NCBI GenBank assembly: GCA_001897855.1
Contig: MKUO01000023.1
Location: 248,001-312,000 of the forward strand
DNA: 64,000 nucleotides
Direction of reading: 5' to 3'
From: Bacteroidetes bacterium 43-93
Lineage (GTDB): Bacteria > Bacteroidota > Bacteroidia > Chitinophagales > Chitinophagaceae
Of this stretch, positions 24,934 to 32,516 are shown one piece after another (the first letter of the stretch is position 1; every line of letters starts with the position of its first letter). The notes below the pieces were generated by a model. The model worked only from the letters and a program-made list of their open reading frames with translations. It was not told where the DNA came from and did no database searches. The translations under genes and the position numbers were made by a program.

Positions 24934-25800
24934 TTAAAGTCTTACAACAAATAATTCTGTATTGCCGATCTTCACAGTTACGTCGGCATCTTTTAGGTTA
25001 TTCTTAAATTTTTTTACTTTTTCCAGCTTGTCATTTACAGCATCTGCCAGCGCTGTAACGCCTTCCTTCTTCTCTTTACGTATAGGCAGCCAGGCTAATA
25101 ATCCTCTTTTACTTTCTTCTTCCGGCGCAGCATTAGGTTCTTCCGGCGTGGGTTTTGTTACAGCAGGTACTTCCTGTTTCTTGTTGGCCTGAGTGTTGAC
25201 TGCTAATGCGGGTTTATTTTCTGTAGATACTACAGTTGGCCGTTCGGTTTTTTTCGGTTCTTCCTGAGCTACATATATGTCCTGTGTTTTTTGCGTTTGC
25301 GGGGTGTATGTTTTGATGGCTTTCTTTACAGGGGCTGTATGTTTTTTAATCGTGGTTGTAGCAGGTTTATTATCTGCAACTGTAGTTTCCGTAGCAACAG
25401 GGTTTACCGGTAGTGAATGAAGGTCTTTACCGGCGGTGTCACCGGCTATAGGGTGGGCTGCTTTACTTTCTGTCTTTGCTATAGGGGCAGTATTTTCATT
25501 TTTAACCTGTTCCCTGTTTACTATAAATACTGCGAAGAAGAGTACGGCCGCTGCGGCAGCATAATAGTACCATCGGTTCAGGGCTATAGTGTCAGATCCG
25601 CCTTTTTTCAGCAGGGTGTCTTTATTTTCAAAAACCAGTTCCTTATCAGGTACCAGTTTGGTAGTAGCATAGGCATTAAGCTCCTTTTTTAATTCGGGGT
25701 GTTCCTCCACGAACGCCATCAGGGCCTTTACCTCTGCTTCGTTGAGCTCGTTATCTGCGTACAGCAGCATATACTCTTCATAATTTTCCCAGGTCACCAT
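24934..25800 (-). CDS. Anti-sigma-factor-like single-pass membrane protein
   Basis: The first ~50 residues (YMLLYADNELNEAEVKALM, then EEHPELKKELNAY) look like the cytoplasmic head of an anti-sigma factor, without the zinc-binding His-Cys motif. One transmembrane helix follows (about 78-95, YYYAAAAAVLFFAVFIV). The periplasmic part is long, Thr/Pro/Lys-rich and low in complexity, with a short ordered end (DVTVKIGNTELFVVRL). It starts five bases after the sigma factor gene ends, and the barrel gene follows after 15 bases. I infer that it holds the sigma factor at the membrane; the sequence does not prove it. Confidence 0.7.
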   Translation of the reverse strand: MVTWENYEEYMLLYADNELNEAEVKALMAFVEEHPELKKELNAYATTKLVPDKELVFENKDTLLKKGGSDTIALNRWYYYAAAAAVLFFAVFIVNREQVKNENTAPIAKTESKAAHPIAGDTAGKDLHSLPVNPVATETTVADNKPATTTIKKHTAPVKKAIKTYTPQTQKTQDIYVAQEEPKKTERPTVVSTENKPALAVNTQANKKQEVPAVTKPTPEEPNAAPEEESKRGLLAWLPIRKEKKEGVTALADAVNDKLEKVKKFKNNLKDADVTVKIGNTELFVVRL

Positions 25801-25805
25801 AACGT

Positions 25806-26288
25806 TTATATTATATTTTCAACACTTATTAAATATTCCTTCAGCACTTTTCTTGCCCTGTGCAGGTACACTTTTACCTGGCTTTCGTTCAGTCCGGTGA
25901 TTTGTCCTATTTCTTCATAGTTATACCCTTCATAGTCTTTAAGTAATACCAGGGCCCTTGACTGTTCATCGAGTTTGGATAGTGCACGTTCCAGTACTCT
26001 TTTCAGGTCGGGTTGCCCGGCGGTGATGCTGCGTTCATCATTGATCTCTTCTTTGTAGCTCACCCTGCTTTGTTTTCGATAATTGTCTATCGATTGGTTG
26101 TAGGCTACCTGGAAGAGGAATGCTTTTGCTTTGGCAGGCATCACATCCCGGCGCTTTTGCCACAATACTGCGAAGCTGTTCTGGACCACGTCCCGGGCAT
26201 CCTCTTCATTGCCGGTACATTTGCATGCAAACCGAAATAAAGCATCTGCCCACTCCTTTACGCAAATATTGTAATCAATAAGCTCCAT
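25806..26288 (-). CDS. ECF-type RNA polymerase sigma factor
   Basis: The 160-residue protein has sigma region 2 (ALFRFACKCTGNEEDARDVV, then QNSFAVLWQKR) and region 4 (LDEQSRALVLLKDYEGYNYE, then EIGQITGLNESQVKVYLHRARKVL), the two-domain layout of ECF factors. It is first in an operon with an anti-sigma-like protein and an outer-membrane barrel. A TAACTTTT box near the start could be its promoter. Confidence 0.93.
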   Translation of the reverse strand: MELIDYNICVKEWADALFRFACKCTGNEEDARDVVQNSFAVLWQKRRDVMPAKAKAFLFQVAYNQSIDNYRKQSRVSYKEEINDERSITAGQPDLKRVLERALSKLDEQSRALVLLKDYEGYNYEEIGQITGLNESQVKVYLHRARKVLKEYLISVENII

Positions 26289-26351
26289 TCATCAGTATAT
26301 CGGTGTGGGTATGAAAAAGTTACAACACAGGGCAAAATTTTTATAAATACC

Positions 26352-26380
26352 TTGCCTGAAAGGCAAAGATTGTACCTTTA
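26352..26380 (+). promoter_or_regulatory. Candidate promoter of the pseudouridine synthase gene
   Basis: TTG (26352-26354), an 18-base spacer, then TACCTTTA (26373-26380; seven of eight bases of TAnnTTTG). The ATG follows 22 bases later. Confidence 0.4.
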
Positions 26381-26402
26381 CAGTTCAATTTAAATAAGAA
26401 GG

Positions 26403-28106
26403 ATGAATAATAACAGGCCTGCAGGCAAGGGTAAAAGCGGGAATAGCGGCGGATTTAATAAAGAAAACCGTGGTGGCGGGTTCAAAAAAGATTTTAAAGC
26501 AGGGGATAATGATGGCAGGAAAAAGCGCGATTTTGGTAACCGCGAGGGCTTTTCGCGTGATGGATCTGCAAGTGGCGATCGTAGAAAAAGTGGTGAAAAC
26601 AAGCCATTTAACAGATTTGAAAAAGATGGCCAGGAAAGGCCGGCAAGAAAATTTGACAGGAAAGATAAACCAGCGGGCGAACAGCGTTTTAGCAAGGACA
26701 AGGATAAATTCAGGGATAAACCTTTCAATCGTGAGGACCGAGGCGGAAGATTTGACAAAAAGGAAAGAGGAGAGAACTTCGGTGACAACAAACGTAAATT
26801 CGGGGATAAGCCCTTCAATCGCGAAGATCGTGGTGGAAGATTTGATAAAAAGGAAAAAGGGGAAGGTTTCAGAGAAAATAAGCGCACATTCGGAGACAAG
26901 CCTTTTAATCGTGAAGATCGCGGTGGAAGATTTGATAAAAAGGAAAGAGGGGAAGGTTTCAGAGAAAATAAGCGCACATTCGGAGACAAGCCCTTTAATC
27001 GTGAAGATCGCGGTGGAAGATTTGATAAAAAAGGAAGAGAGGAAGGCTTTGAAAAAGACAAATTCAATGGCCCGAAACGGGAATCAAAATTCAATAAAAA
27101 CGAAAAAGACAATAAGTCTAAAAAATTCTCTGAACGCAATGTATTTCATGAGGAAAAACCTCAGAAGCCTGTAGAAGACTACGAAAAGAACTTTATTACC
27201 CCGAAAGAGTTTGAGAAAACTGTGGAGGATAAACCGAAGTTTGCAGGTATCAGATCTAAACAGGAAGATACTTTTGATAAAGCCTTTCCGCTGGGCGCTA
27301 AGAAAGTGAGCGGGCCTTTTCGTAAAAAAGCAGAAAATGCTGATGGTAAACCCGCTAAACCACGTAAAAAAGATGGAGAGCAGCAGGACGAGCCAAAGGA
27401 AATGACCCTGAATAAATACATTTCCCATAGTGGTACTTGCAGCAGGCGGGAAGCTGCAGAAATGGTAAAACAGGGCAAGGTAAAAGTAAATGGTGAGCTG
27501 GCATTGGATCCCGGCTATCGCGTGCAGCCATACGACCTGGTGACAATAGCCGGTAAAAAGCTCACTCCCCAAAAAAACAGGGTATATATATTATTGAACA
27601 AGCCTAAAGGATATATTACTACTACTGATGATCCGGAGGGAAGAGATACAGTAATGGATTTGGTGGAAGATGCTACTACAGAAAGACTATATCCTGTAGG
27701 CCGCCTCGACAGAAATACTACCGGGTTGATACTGCTCACAAATGATGGCGACCTGGCGCAAAAATTATCGCATCCAAGCTACGAAACGAAAAAGGTATAC
27801 CAGGTAACGTTGGATAAGCCGTTGACCAAGATAGACTTTGAGAAAATATTGGCAGGCCTTACGCTTGAAGACGGTGAAGTAAAAGTAGATGCGCTCTCTT
27901 ACTTGGATGAAAAGAACGAACTGGGTATAGAGATACATAGCGGGCGTAATCGTATCGTTCGTCGCATATTTGAATCATTGGGTTATGTGGTAGAAAAGCT
28001 GGACCGTGTGATGTATGCCGGCCTCACCAAAAAGAAATTACCACGTGGTGAATGGCGTTTCCTGGAGGATAAGGAAGTGATATTACTAAAACATTTTAAA
28101 TCTTAA
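26403..28106 (+). CDS. RsuA/RluB-family rRNA pseudouridine synthase with long basic repeat N-terminus
   Basis: Residues about 334-567 form a normal RluB/RsuA-type enzyme that isomerises uridine in rRNA. An S4 RNA-binding domain (334-380: LNKYISHSGTCSRREAAEM) is followed by the catalytic domain with YPVGRLDRNTTGLILLTNDG, where Asp436 is the nucleophile, and GRNRIVRRIFESLGY. Before it lie about 330 low-complexity residues rich in Arg, Lys, Gly, Asp and Phe, including four 30-residue repeats at 101-220 (FGDKPFNREDRGGRFDKK core). Such tails are expected to bind RNA. The amidohydrolase gene begins three bases after the stop. Confidence 0.9.
   Translation: MNNNRPAGKGKSGNSGGFNKENRGGGFKKDFKAGDNDGRKKRDFGNREGFSRDGSASGDRRKSGENKPFNRFEKDGQERPARKFDRKDKPAGEQRFSKDKDKFRDKPFNREDRGGRFDKKERGENFGDNKRKFGDKPFNREDRGGRFDKKEKGEGFRENKRTFGDKPFNREDRGGRFDKKERGEGFRENKRTFGDKPFNREDRGGRFDKKGREEGFEKDKFNGPKRESKFNKNEKDNKSKKFSERNVFHEEKPQKPVEDYEKNFITPKEFEKTVEDKPKFAGIRSKQEDTFDKAFPLGAKKVSGPFRKKAENADGKPAKPRKKDGEQQDEPKEMTLNKYISHSGTCSRREAAEMVKQGKVKVNGELALDPGYRVQPYDLVTIAGKKLTPQKNRVYILLNKPKGYITTTDDPEGRDTVMDLVEDATTERLYPVGRLDRNTTGLILLTNDGDLAQKLSHPSYETKKVYQVTLDKPLTKIDFEKILAGLTLEDGEVKVDALSYLDEKNELGIEIHSGRNRIVRRIFESLGYVVEKLDRVMYAGLTKKKLPRGEWRFLEDKEVILLKHFKS
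26703..27062 (+). repeat. Four in-frame 90-bp tandem repeats within the pseudouridine synthase gene
   Basis: Four copies of a 90-base unit encode 30 residues each, with the core DKPFNREDRGGRFDKK. Copies 3 and 4 are almost identical in DNA, which indicates a recent duplication; copy 1 is the most diverged. The unit keeps the reading frame, so copy number can change without breaking the protein. Confidence 0.9.
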
Positions 28107-28109
28107 CCT

Positions 28110-29267
28110 GTGTTTCTTACAGCAGAAAAAATACATGATGGCATCAGTTGGCTGCCTGAAGGTACTGTGATAGAGACGAATGAGGAAGGATCAATCGTTG
28201 CATTGCACGATGCGACTGGAAACATCGATGCCAACCATTATGATGGTATCCTGGCACCCGGGTTTGTGAATGTACATTGCCACCTGGAGCTATCACATAT
28301 GAAGGGTGCGGTACAGGAGCATACCGGGTTAATACCTTTTTTGCAGCAGGTAATGGCAAAACGCTTTGGCTTTACCGATGAGCAAAAAAAAGAAGCCAGG
28401 GAAACAGCATTTCAATTCATGTTGGATAATGGTATTGTTGCACTTGGCGATATAGCAAATACCAACGATACCCTGGAACAGCAGGCTACCGGTAAAATGC
28501 ATTTTTACAGTTTTGCAGAGGCCATTGGCTTTAATGAATTGCCTTTACCTCAATTCGAAACTTCTAAAAAGGTTTATGAAGGCTTTGCCGCACAGCAACC
28601 CAATAATAATATTCTGAAGCAATCAATAGTACCGCATGCCCCTTATTCTGTATCGCATGCGTTGTTTAAATTAATAGATGCCCACCTGCCATCAACAGTT
28701 ATTTCCATACACAACCAGGAAAGCAAGGCTGAAGACGAATATTATATATCTAAAACAGGCCAGGTTCACGATCTGCTGCAGGGTTTTGGCATAGATGATA
28801 CGTTCTTCCATCCATCCGGTAAGCCATCTATTCTAACCTATGCCAAATGGATGTCGCCGGGGCATAATTACATTTTTGTACATAACACTTATACCAGCAG
28901 TAACGATGTTATTATGGTACAACGCTTGCTGCCCGATGTATACTGGTGCCTTTGCCCTAATGCAAATTTATATATAGAAAATGCGTTGCCTGATGTAAAT
29001 ATGCTGGTGCGCGATGCCAATAATATATGCATCGGTACGGATAGCCTTTCGTCTAATCATCAGCTGAGTGTATTGGCAGAACTGGCGACGCTAAAAAAAC
29101 ATTACCCTAACCTGGATTGGGCGACACTGCTGCGCTGGGGAACTTACAACGGCGCACGTGCCCTGCAAATGCAAGATACTATCGGGAAGATAGAAGAGGG
29201 TAAAAAGCCGGGCATTGTGCAGATCACTTCCCTCTATAATGATCCTGTTGTAAAAAGGATTATATAA
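28110..29267 (+). CDS. Metal-dependent amidohydrolase (deaminase/chlorohydrolase-like)
   Basis: The 385-residue protein shows the amidohydrolase metal site: GFVNVHCHLE (His56, His58), SIVPHAPYSVS, ISIHNQES, FVHNTYTS and CIGTDSLSSNH. This places it near the cytosine/aminofutalosine/S-adenosylhomocysteine deaminase group. Aminofutalosine deaminase is one possibility, but no menaquinone gene is adjacent, so the substrate stays open. The start appears to be GTG at 28110, three bases after the preceding stop, so the pair is probably one operon. The 3' end overlaps the convergent membrane protein gene by eight bases. Confidence 0.8.
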   Translation: MFLTAEKIHDGISWLPEGTVIETNEEGSIVALHDATGNIDANHYDGILAPGFVNVHCHLELSHMKGAVQEHTGLIPFLQQVMAKRFGFTDEQKKEARETAFQFMLDNGIVALGDIANTNDTLEQQATGKMHFYSFAEAIGFNELPLPQFETSKKVYEGFAAQQPNNNILKQSIVPHAPYSVSHALFKLIDAHLPSTVISIHNQESKAEDEYYISKTGQVHDLLQGFGIDDTFFHPSGKPSILTYAKWMSPGHNYIFVHNTYTSSNDVIMVQRLLPDVYWCLCPNANLYIENALPDVNMLVRDANNICIGTDSLSSNHQLSVLAELATLKKHYPNLDWATLLRWGTYNGARALQMQDTIGKIEEGKKPGIVQITSLYNDPVVKRII

Positions 29268-30399
29268 AACGTAATAGCTGTAGTGGCAGTGGATAGGTCC
29301 ACCAGATGCTGCTTTTACCGCCTGTATAATAGGCAGGGTAAGCAAAGCATAATACAAGGGCATAGAATAATATCCGTTCCAGTGTTTGCTTATTGCTGTA
29401 GTCTCGCATTACCATAAGAGATATAAAAACAGCAGGTAATGCATACATCTCGCTGCGTGTAATATCCAGAACAGATACGCCAACTATAACGATCAATGCG
29501 CAGGATCCGGCAAACATCAGCAATTCAAAATATTTTTTGTTTCGATAAAGCAATGCAAGGGCATAAAGAGGCAGTAACCAAAGCCCTTCAAGGCCGCTCC
29601 ATACACCAATAGGTATATTATTGATCTGGTTGAGCAATACTGAAGGCCCCGTACCGCCGGTATCGGTTTTCAATCCGTATTGATGCGTTAATATATAACG
29701 TATCACCGCATAAGCCAGCCATGCAATGTAAAGACCAATGGCACCGCCGTTCAGTATTTTTTTGGTAAACGGTTCATTTCTATGCTGGTAAACAATATAT
29801 ACCCAGATAAGCGAAGAGGCTATCAATCCCCTTTCGTCCGTCCATGCAGAGAAAAAAACGAGTACGGCCCTCAACCAATTATTGTTGGTAATTAGAGTGA
29901 GCAATAAAAAACACATGGCTATACCATCAAACATGCCACCTCTCAATTCAATAAAAGAGCATTTACCAAAATAGATGAAGCAACAGCACAAGCCCGTTAT
30001 TACTGCCATTACTTTATCGTTTGTTATCCTATAGCTAAGATTGATTACCAGGTAAAAGTTTAAAATGCCAATAAGCCCCGTTAATAAGAGCACACCGGCG
30101 ATATTTAAGTGTAGCACAGCTACGAGGAGTGGCATAACGAGCCTAAAGGTTATTTTTGCATCGTGGGATCCATATCCGGCCATGCTATTGGTAAAGGGAG
30201 AAGCAGCTTTAGCAAACAACTCCTGCCAGTCTGCAACGTTCAGGGATGAATAGCTGGGAAATGCAAAAAATAACGATAATACTGTTAACAATACTGTCGC
30301 CTTTATCTGCCAATTTTTTCCGGCGCTAAATTTTTCAAATATATGTTGCAGGTAAATTTTCAAACCCATGTGCAATATTCTTGGAGCATGAAAATACAT
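29260..30399 (-). CDS. Polytopic membrane protein of unknown function
   Basis: The 379-residue protein has about nine to ten hydrophobic segments spread over its length (for example VLLTVLSLFFAFP, LVMPLLVAVLHLNIAGVLLL, MAVITGLCCCFIYFG, LLMFAGSCALIVIVGVSVL). A loop motif, FFSAWTDERGLIASSLIW, is reminiscent of integral-membrane glycosyltransferase-type proteins, but no catalytic signature is clear. An alternative start is the Met at 30369. It is divergent from the FkbM methyltransferase gene. Confidence 0.6.
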   Translation of the reverse strand: MYFHAPRILHMGLKIYLQHIFEKFSAGKNWQIKATVLLTVLSLFFAFPSYSSLNVADWQELFAKAASPFTNSMAGYGSHDAKITFRLVMPLLVAVLHLNIAGVLLLTGLIGILNFYLVINLSYRITNDKVMAVITGLCCCFIYFGKCSFIELRGGMFDGIAMCFLLLTLITNNNWLRAVLVFFSAWTDERGLIASSLIWVYIVYQHRNEPFTKKILNGGAIGLYIAWLAYAVIRYILTHQYGLKTDTGGTGPSVLLNQINNIPIGVWSGLEGLWLLPLYALALLYRNKKYFELLMFAGSCALIVIVGVSVLDITRSEMYALPAVFISLMVMRDYSNKQTLERILFYALVLCFAYPAYYTGGKSSIWWTYPLPLQLLRFI

Positions 30400-30417
30400 A
30401 TTAGTGAGATAGTCTTG

Positions 30418-30448
30418 TTTGCGTACTGGGTATTTAGGCGTATTTTTC
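30418..30448 (+). promoter_or_regulatory. Promoter of the FkbM methyltransferase gene
   Basis: TTTG (30418-30421), a 19-base spacer, then TATTTTTC (30441-30448), seven of eight bases of TAnnTTTG. The ATG follows after 23 bases. Confidence 0.45.
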
Positions 30449-30471
30449 CCGAAATTTTTAGCAGTTCATAA

Positions 30472-31188
30472 ATGAATAGCAGGATTAAGTTTATTGACAT
30501 ATTGATTCATATTAATGAATCTATAATTTTTTATCCTAAACTAAGGAGCTTTTACAAAAAGGAGTTTGCTGGCATTGATCCGGTAATAATTGATGTAGGT
30601 GCAAATAGAGGCCAGACAATTGATTTTTTTCTGAAGATCAATGCTAATAGTACTATACACGCTTTTGAGCCAAACCACAATCTTTTTTTATTACTGAAGA
30701 ATAAGTACGCATCCAGGCCTAATGTACATATATATAATCTGGGCGTAAGTAATACCAGGGGCAAACTGGTATTTAATGAATCAGTAATGGATACGACATC
30801 TACGTTCGAAGAGTTGAATTATGAATCTGAATATCTGAAGCAAAAATCCAAAATATTAGGTATTAATCCGGAGCAGATGATTAAGAGTTCTTATGAGGTA
30901 GATGTGATATGCCTGAGTGATTTCTTGAAAGAACGAAAAATTGCTAAAGCAGACCTGATAAAAATTGATACGGAAGGGCATGAATATAAATGCCTCCAGG
31001 GCTTATTTGATAAAGCATCCTGCGATATAAATTTTATCCAGCTGGAGCAGCACCATGACGATATGTACGCCAACAATGTTGCGGAAGGAACGATTACAGA
31101 TTTATTGAAGGAAAACAGATTCTCATTGTATAAAAGGATCAAACACGGGTTCGGTGGTATTGATGAGATAATATTCAAACATGTATAA
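30472..31188 (+). CDS. FkbM-family SAM-dependent methyltransferase
   Basis: The 238-residue protein has the class I methyltransferase motif I IIDVGANRGQTIDFFL, the acidic motif IHAFEPNHNLF, and the FkbM-type LIKIDTEGHEYKCLQG near the C-terminus. FkbM-family enzymes O-methylate sugars or natural products. No glycan cluster surrounds it, so the acceptor is unknown. A strong terminator follows. Confidence 0.88.
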   Translation: MNSRIKFIDILIHINESIIFYPKLRSFYKKEFAGIDPVIIDVGANRGQTIDFFLKINANSTIHAFEPNHNLFLLLKNKYASRPNVHIYNLGVSNTRGKLVFNESVMDTTSTFEELNYESEYLKQKSKILGINPEQMIKSSYEVDVICLSDFLKERKIAKADLIKIDTEGHEYKCLQGLFDKASCDINFIQLEQHHDDMYANNVAEGTITDLLKENRFSLYKRIKHGFGGIDEIIFKHV

Positions 31189-31190
31189 CA

Positions 31191-31216
31191 AAAAACCTCC
31201 CGTTTGGGAGGTTTTT
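31191..31216. terminator. Bidirectional terminator
   Basis: AAAAACCTCCC (31191-31201) pairs with GGGAGGTTTTT (31206-31216) around GTTT, followed by more T. It ends the FkbM gene and can also end the leftward lipoprotein genes. Confidence 0.9.
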
Positions 31217-31238
31217 TTATACTCAAGAAAAATCAAAA

Positions 31239-31439
31239 TTATTTCTTAGTAGTGTCTGCGTGCATCATTGTAGTATCAGCAGCAGGAGCAGCCATTGTAT
31301 CAACCGGAGCTGGTGCAGGAGCAGGAGCTTCCATTGTAGTTGAATCAGTGGTTGTTGTTGTTTCTTCAGTTTTGTTACCGCAAGAAGCAACGAACAGGCC
31401 CATTGTAAGAGCTAAAACGCTCAGTTTAACTAATTTCAT
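31239..31439 (-). CDS. Small lipoprotein, paralogue 2 of a tandem pair
   Basis: The 66-residue product starts with a lipoprotein signal (TMGLFVASC, Cys20 lipidated). The mature peptide is low-complexity: NKTEETTTTTDSTT, then Ala-Pro repeats, then Asp-Thr repeats ending in two Lys. Its first 40 residues are nearly identical to those of the neighbour at 31460. No known domain is visible; a spacer or surface lipoprotein is plausible. It lies 20 bases downstream of its paralogue. Confidence 0.75.
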   Translation of the reverse strand: MKLVKLSVLALTMGLFVASCGNKTEETTTTTDSTTMEAPAPAPAPVDTMAAPAADTTMMHADTTKK

Positions 31440-31459
31440 AATTTAACGTTTATAACTGA

Positions 31460-31690
31460 TTATTTCTTTTCAGTTGTAGTAGTTGTAGTTGTTGTTTTTG
31501 TAGTGTCAGCAGCAGGAGCAGCCATTGCAGCACTATCAACAGCAGCAGGAGCAGTTTCAGCTGGAGCTGGAGCTGGAGCTTCCATTGTAGTTGAATCAGT
31601 AGTTGTAGTAGTTTCTTCAGTTTTGTTACCGCAAGATGCTACAAACAGACCCATTGTCAGGGCGAAAACGCTCAATTTTACAAATTTCAT
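31460..31690 (-). CDS. Small lipoprotein, paralogue 1 of a tandem pair
   Basis: The 76-residue product has the same lipoprotein signal and lipobox (FVASC, Cys20) as the downstream copy and the same NKTEETTTTTDSTTMEAPAP start. Its mature tail differs: more Ala/Pro, then a run of Thr ending KK. The pair arose by tandem duplication. Function unknown. Confidence 0.75.
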   Translation of the reverse strand: MKFVKLSVFALTMGLFVASCGNKTEETTTTTDSTTMEAPAPAPAETAPAAVDSAAMAAPAADTTKTTTTTTTTEKK

Positions 31691-31732
31691 TACTTAAGTT
31701 TTTAGATGTTTCCTATTTATACCCTGTTTTTA

Positions 31733-31766
31733 AAAAGGTAACCCGCAATCATAAAAAAAATTCAAA
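31733..31766 (-). promoter_or_regulatory. Candidate promoter of the lipoprotein pair
   Basis: Read leftward: TTTG (31763-31766), a 22-base spacer, then TACCTTTT (31733-31740), seven of eight bases of TAnnTTTG. The leader would be about 42 bases. The rest of the 31691-31933 gap is A/T-rich and shows nothing else I can support. Confidence 0.35.
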
Positions 31767-31933
31767 GAAATTTATTTATAATGTGTTATATTAGAATAAC
31801 GGTAAGTTGAGTTTTTTTATGTGAGCGTTCAATACTCTGCTTATCTTTACTGTATTGTAGAGGTCATTCACAAAAACCATCAAAATTTTATCAATTTTTG
31901 AGGGTTACTTTTTTTAAAAATCGGCATTAATAA

Positions 31934-32503
31934 GTGCAAGGTTCAGTAATCACGGAGCAATTTTTGCTATCAGAGCTGTCGCAGGGCAGAAGAGAGGCTA
32001 CAGAACAGATATATAATCAACATTATAATATTATCACTAAATGGATAATTAATAATGGAGGTTCTGCAGCTGATGCGGCCGATGTGTACCAGGAATCAAT
32101 GGTGGTCTTGTACGAGAAATCGCAGGACGAGCAATTCAGGTTGAGCTGCAAAATAGGTACTTATCTTTTTGCCGTCAGCAAACACATCTGGTTCAAGAAA
32201 CTGAGTAAAAAGCAATCAATGCCGGGCGCATTGCCTGAAAATGCCGGCGAGCAAGAATGGGCGTACGAAGATGATATCAAAATACACCAGGAACGCGAGA
32301 ATTATTATGCCCAGCTAAATGCAGCGCTGGAACAAATAGGGGAACCTTGCAGGTCGTTGCTGAAAGCTTTTTATCATGAAGATAAAAGCATGCAGCAGAT
32401 AGCTCAGGGGTTTGGATATACCAATCCTGATAACGCGAAGACCCAAAAGTATAAATGCCTGACACGGCTAAGGAAGATTTTCCATAATGTGCAGGTGAAA
32501 TAA
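31934..32503 (+). CDS. Sigma-70-family (ECF-like) RNA polymerase sigma factor
   Basis: The 189-residue protein has region 2 (EQIYNQHYNIITKWI, AADVYQESMVVLYEK, IGTYLFAVSKHIWFKKL) and region 4 (LEQIGEPCRSLLKAFYHED, then KSMQQIAQGFGYTNPDNAKT and KYKCLTRLRKIF). The start is probably the GTG at 31934. It is followed after 13 bases by a membrane protein with an anti-sigma-like head and a protease domain, which is likely its regulator. Confidence 0.88.
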   Translation: MQGSVITEQFLLSELSQGRREATEQIYNQHYNIITKWIINNGGSAADAADVYQESMVVLYEKSQDEQFRLSCKIGTYLFAVSKHIWFKKLSKKQSMPGALPENAGEQEWAYEDDIKIHQERENYYAQLNAALEQIGEPCRSLLKAFYHEDKSMQQIAQGFGYTNPDNAKTQKYKCLTRLRKIFHNVQVK

Positions 32504-32516
32504 TGAATGAGACTAT

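Noticed and set aside
26703-27062. Regular 90-bp repeats considered as a CRISPR-like array
   Set aside because: The repeats are contiguous with no spacers, stay in frame and encode protein. No cas genes are present.
26390-27139. A 249-codon frame on the minus strand opposite the pseudouridine synthase repeats, rich in Leu/Ser/Pro
   Set aside because: It is the antisense of the basic repeat region, and its periodicity is inherited from the real gene. The plus-strand frame has a full enzyme domain downstream.
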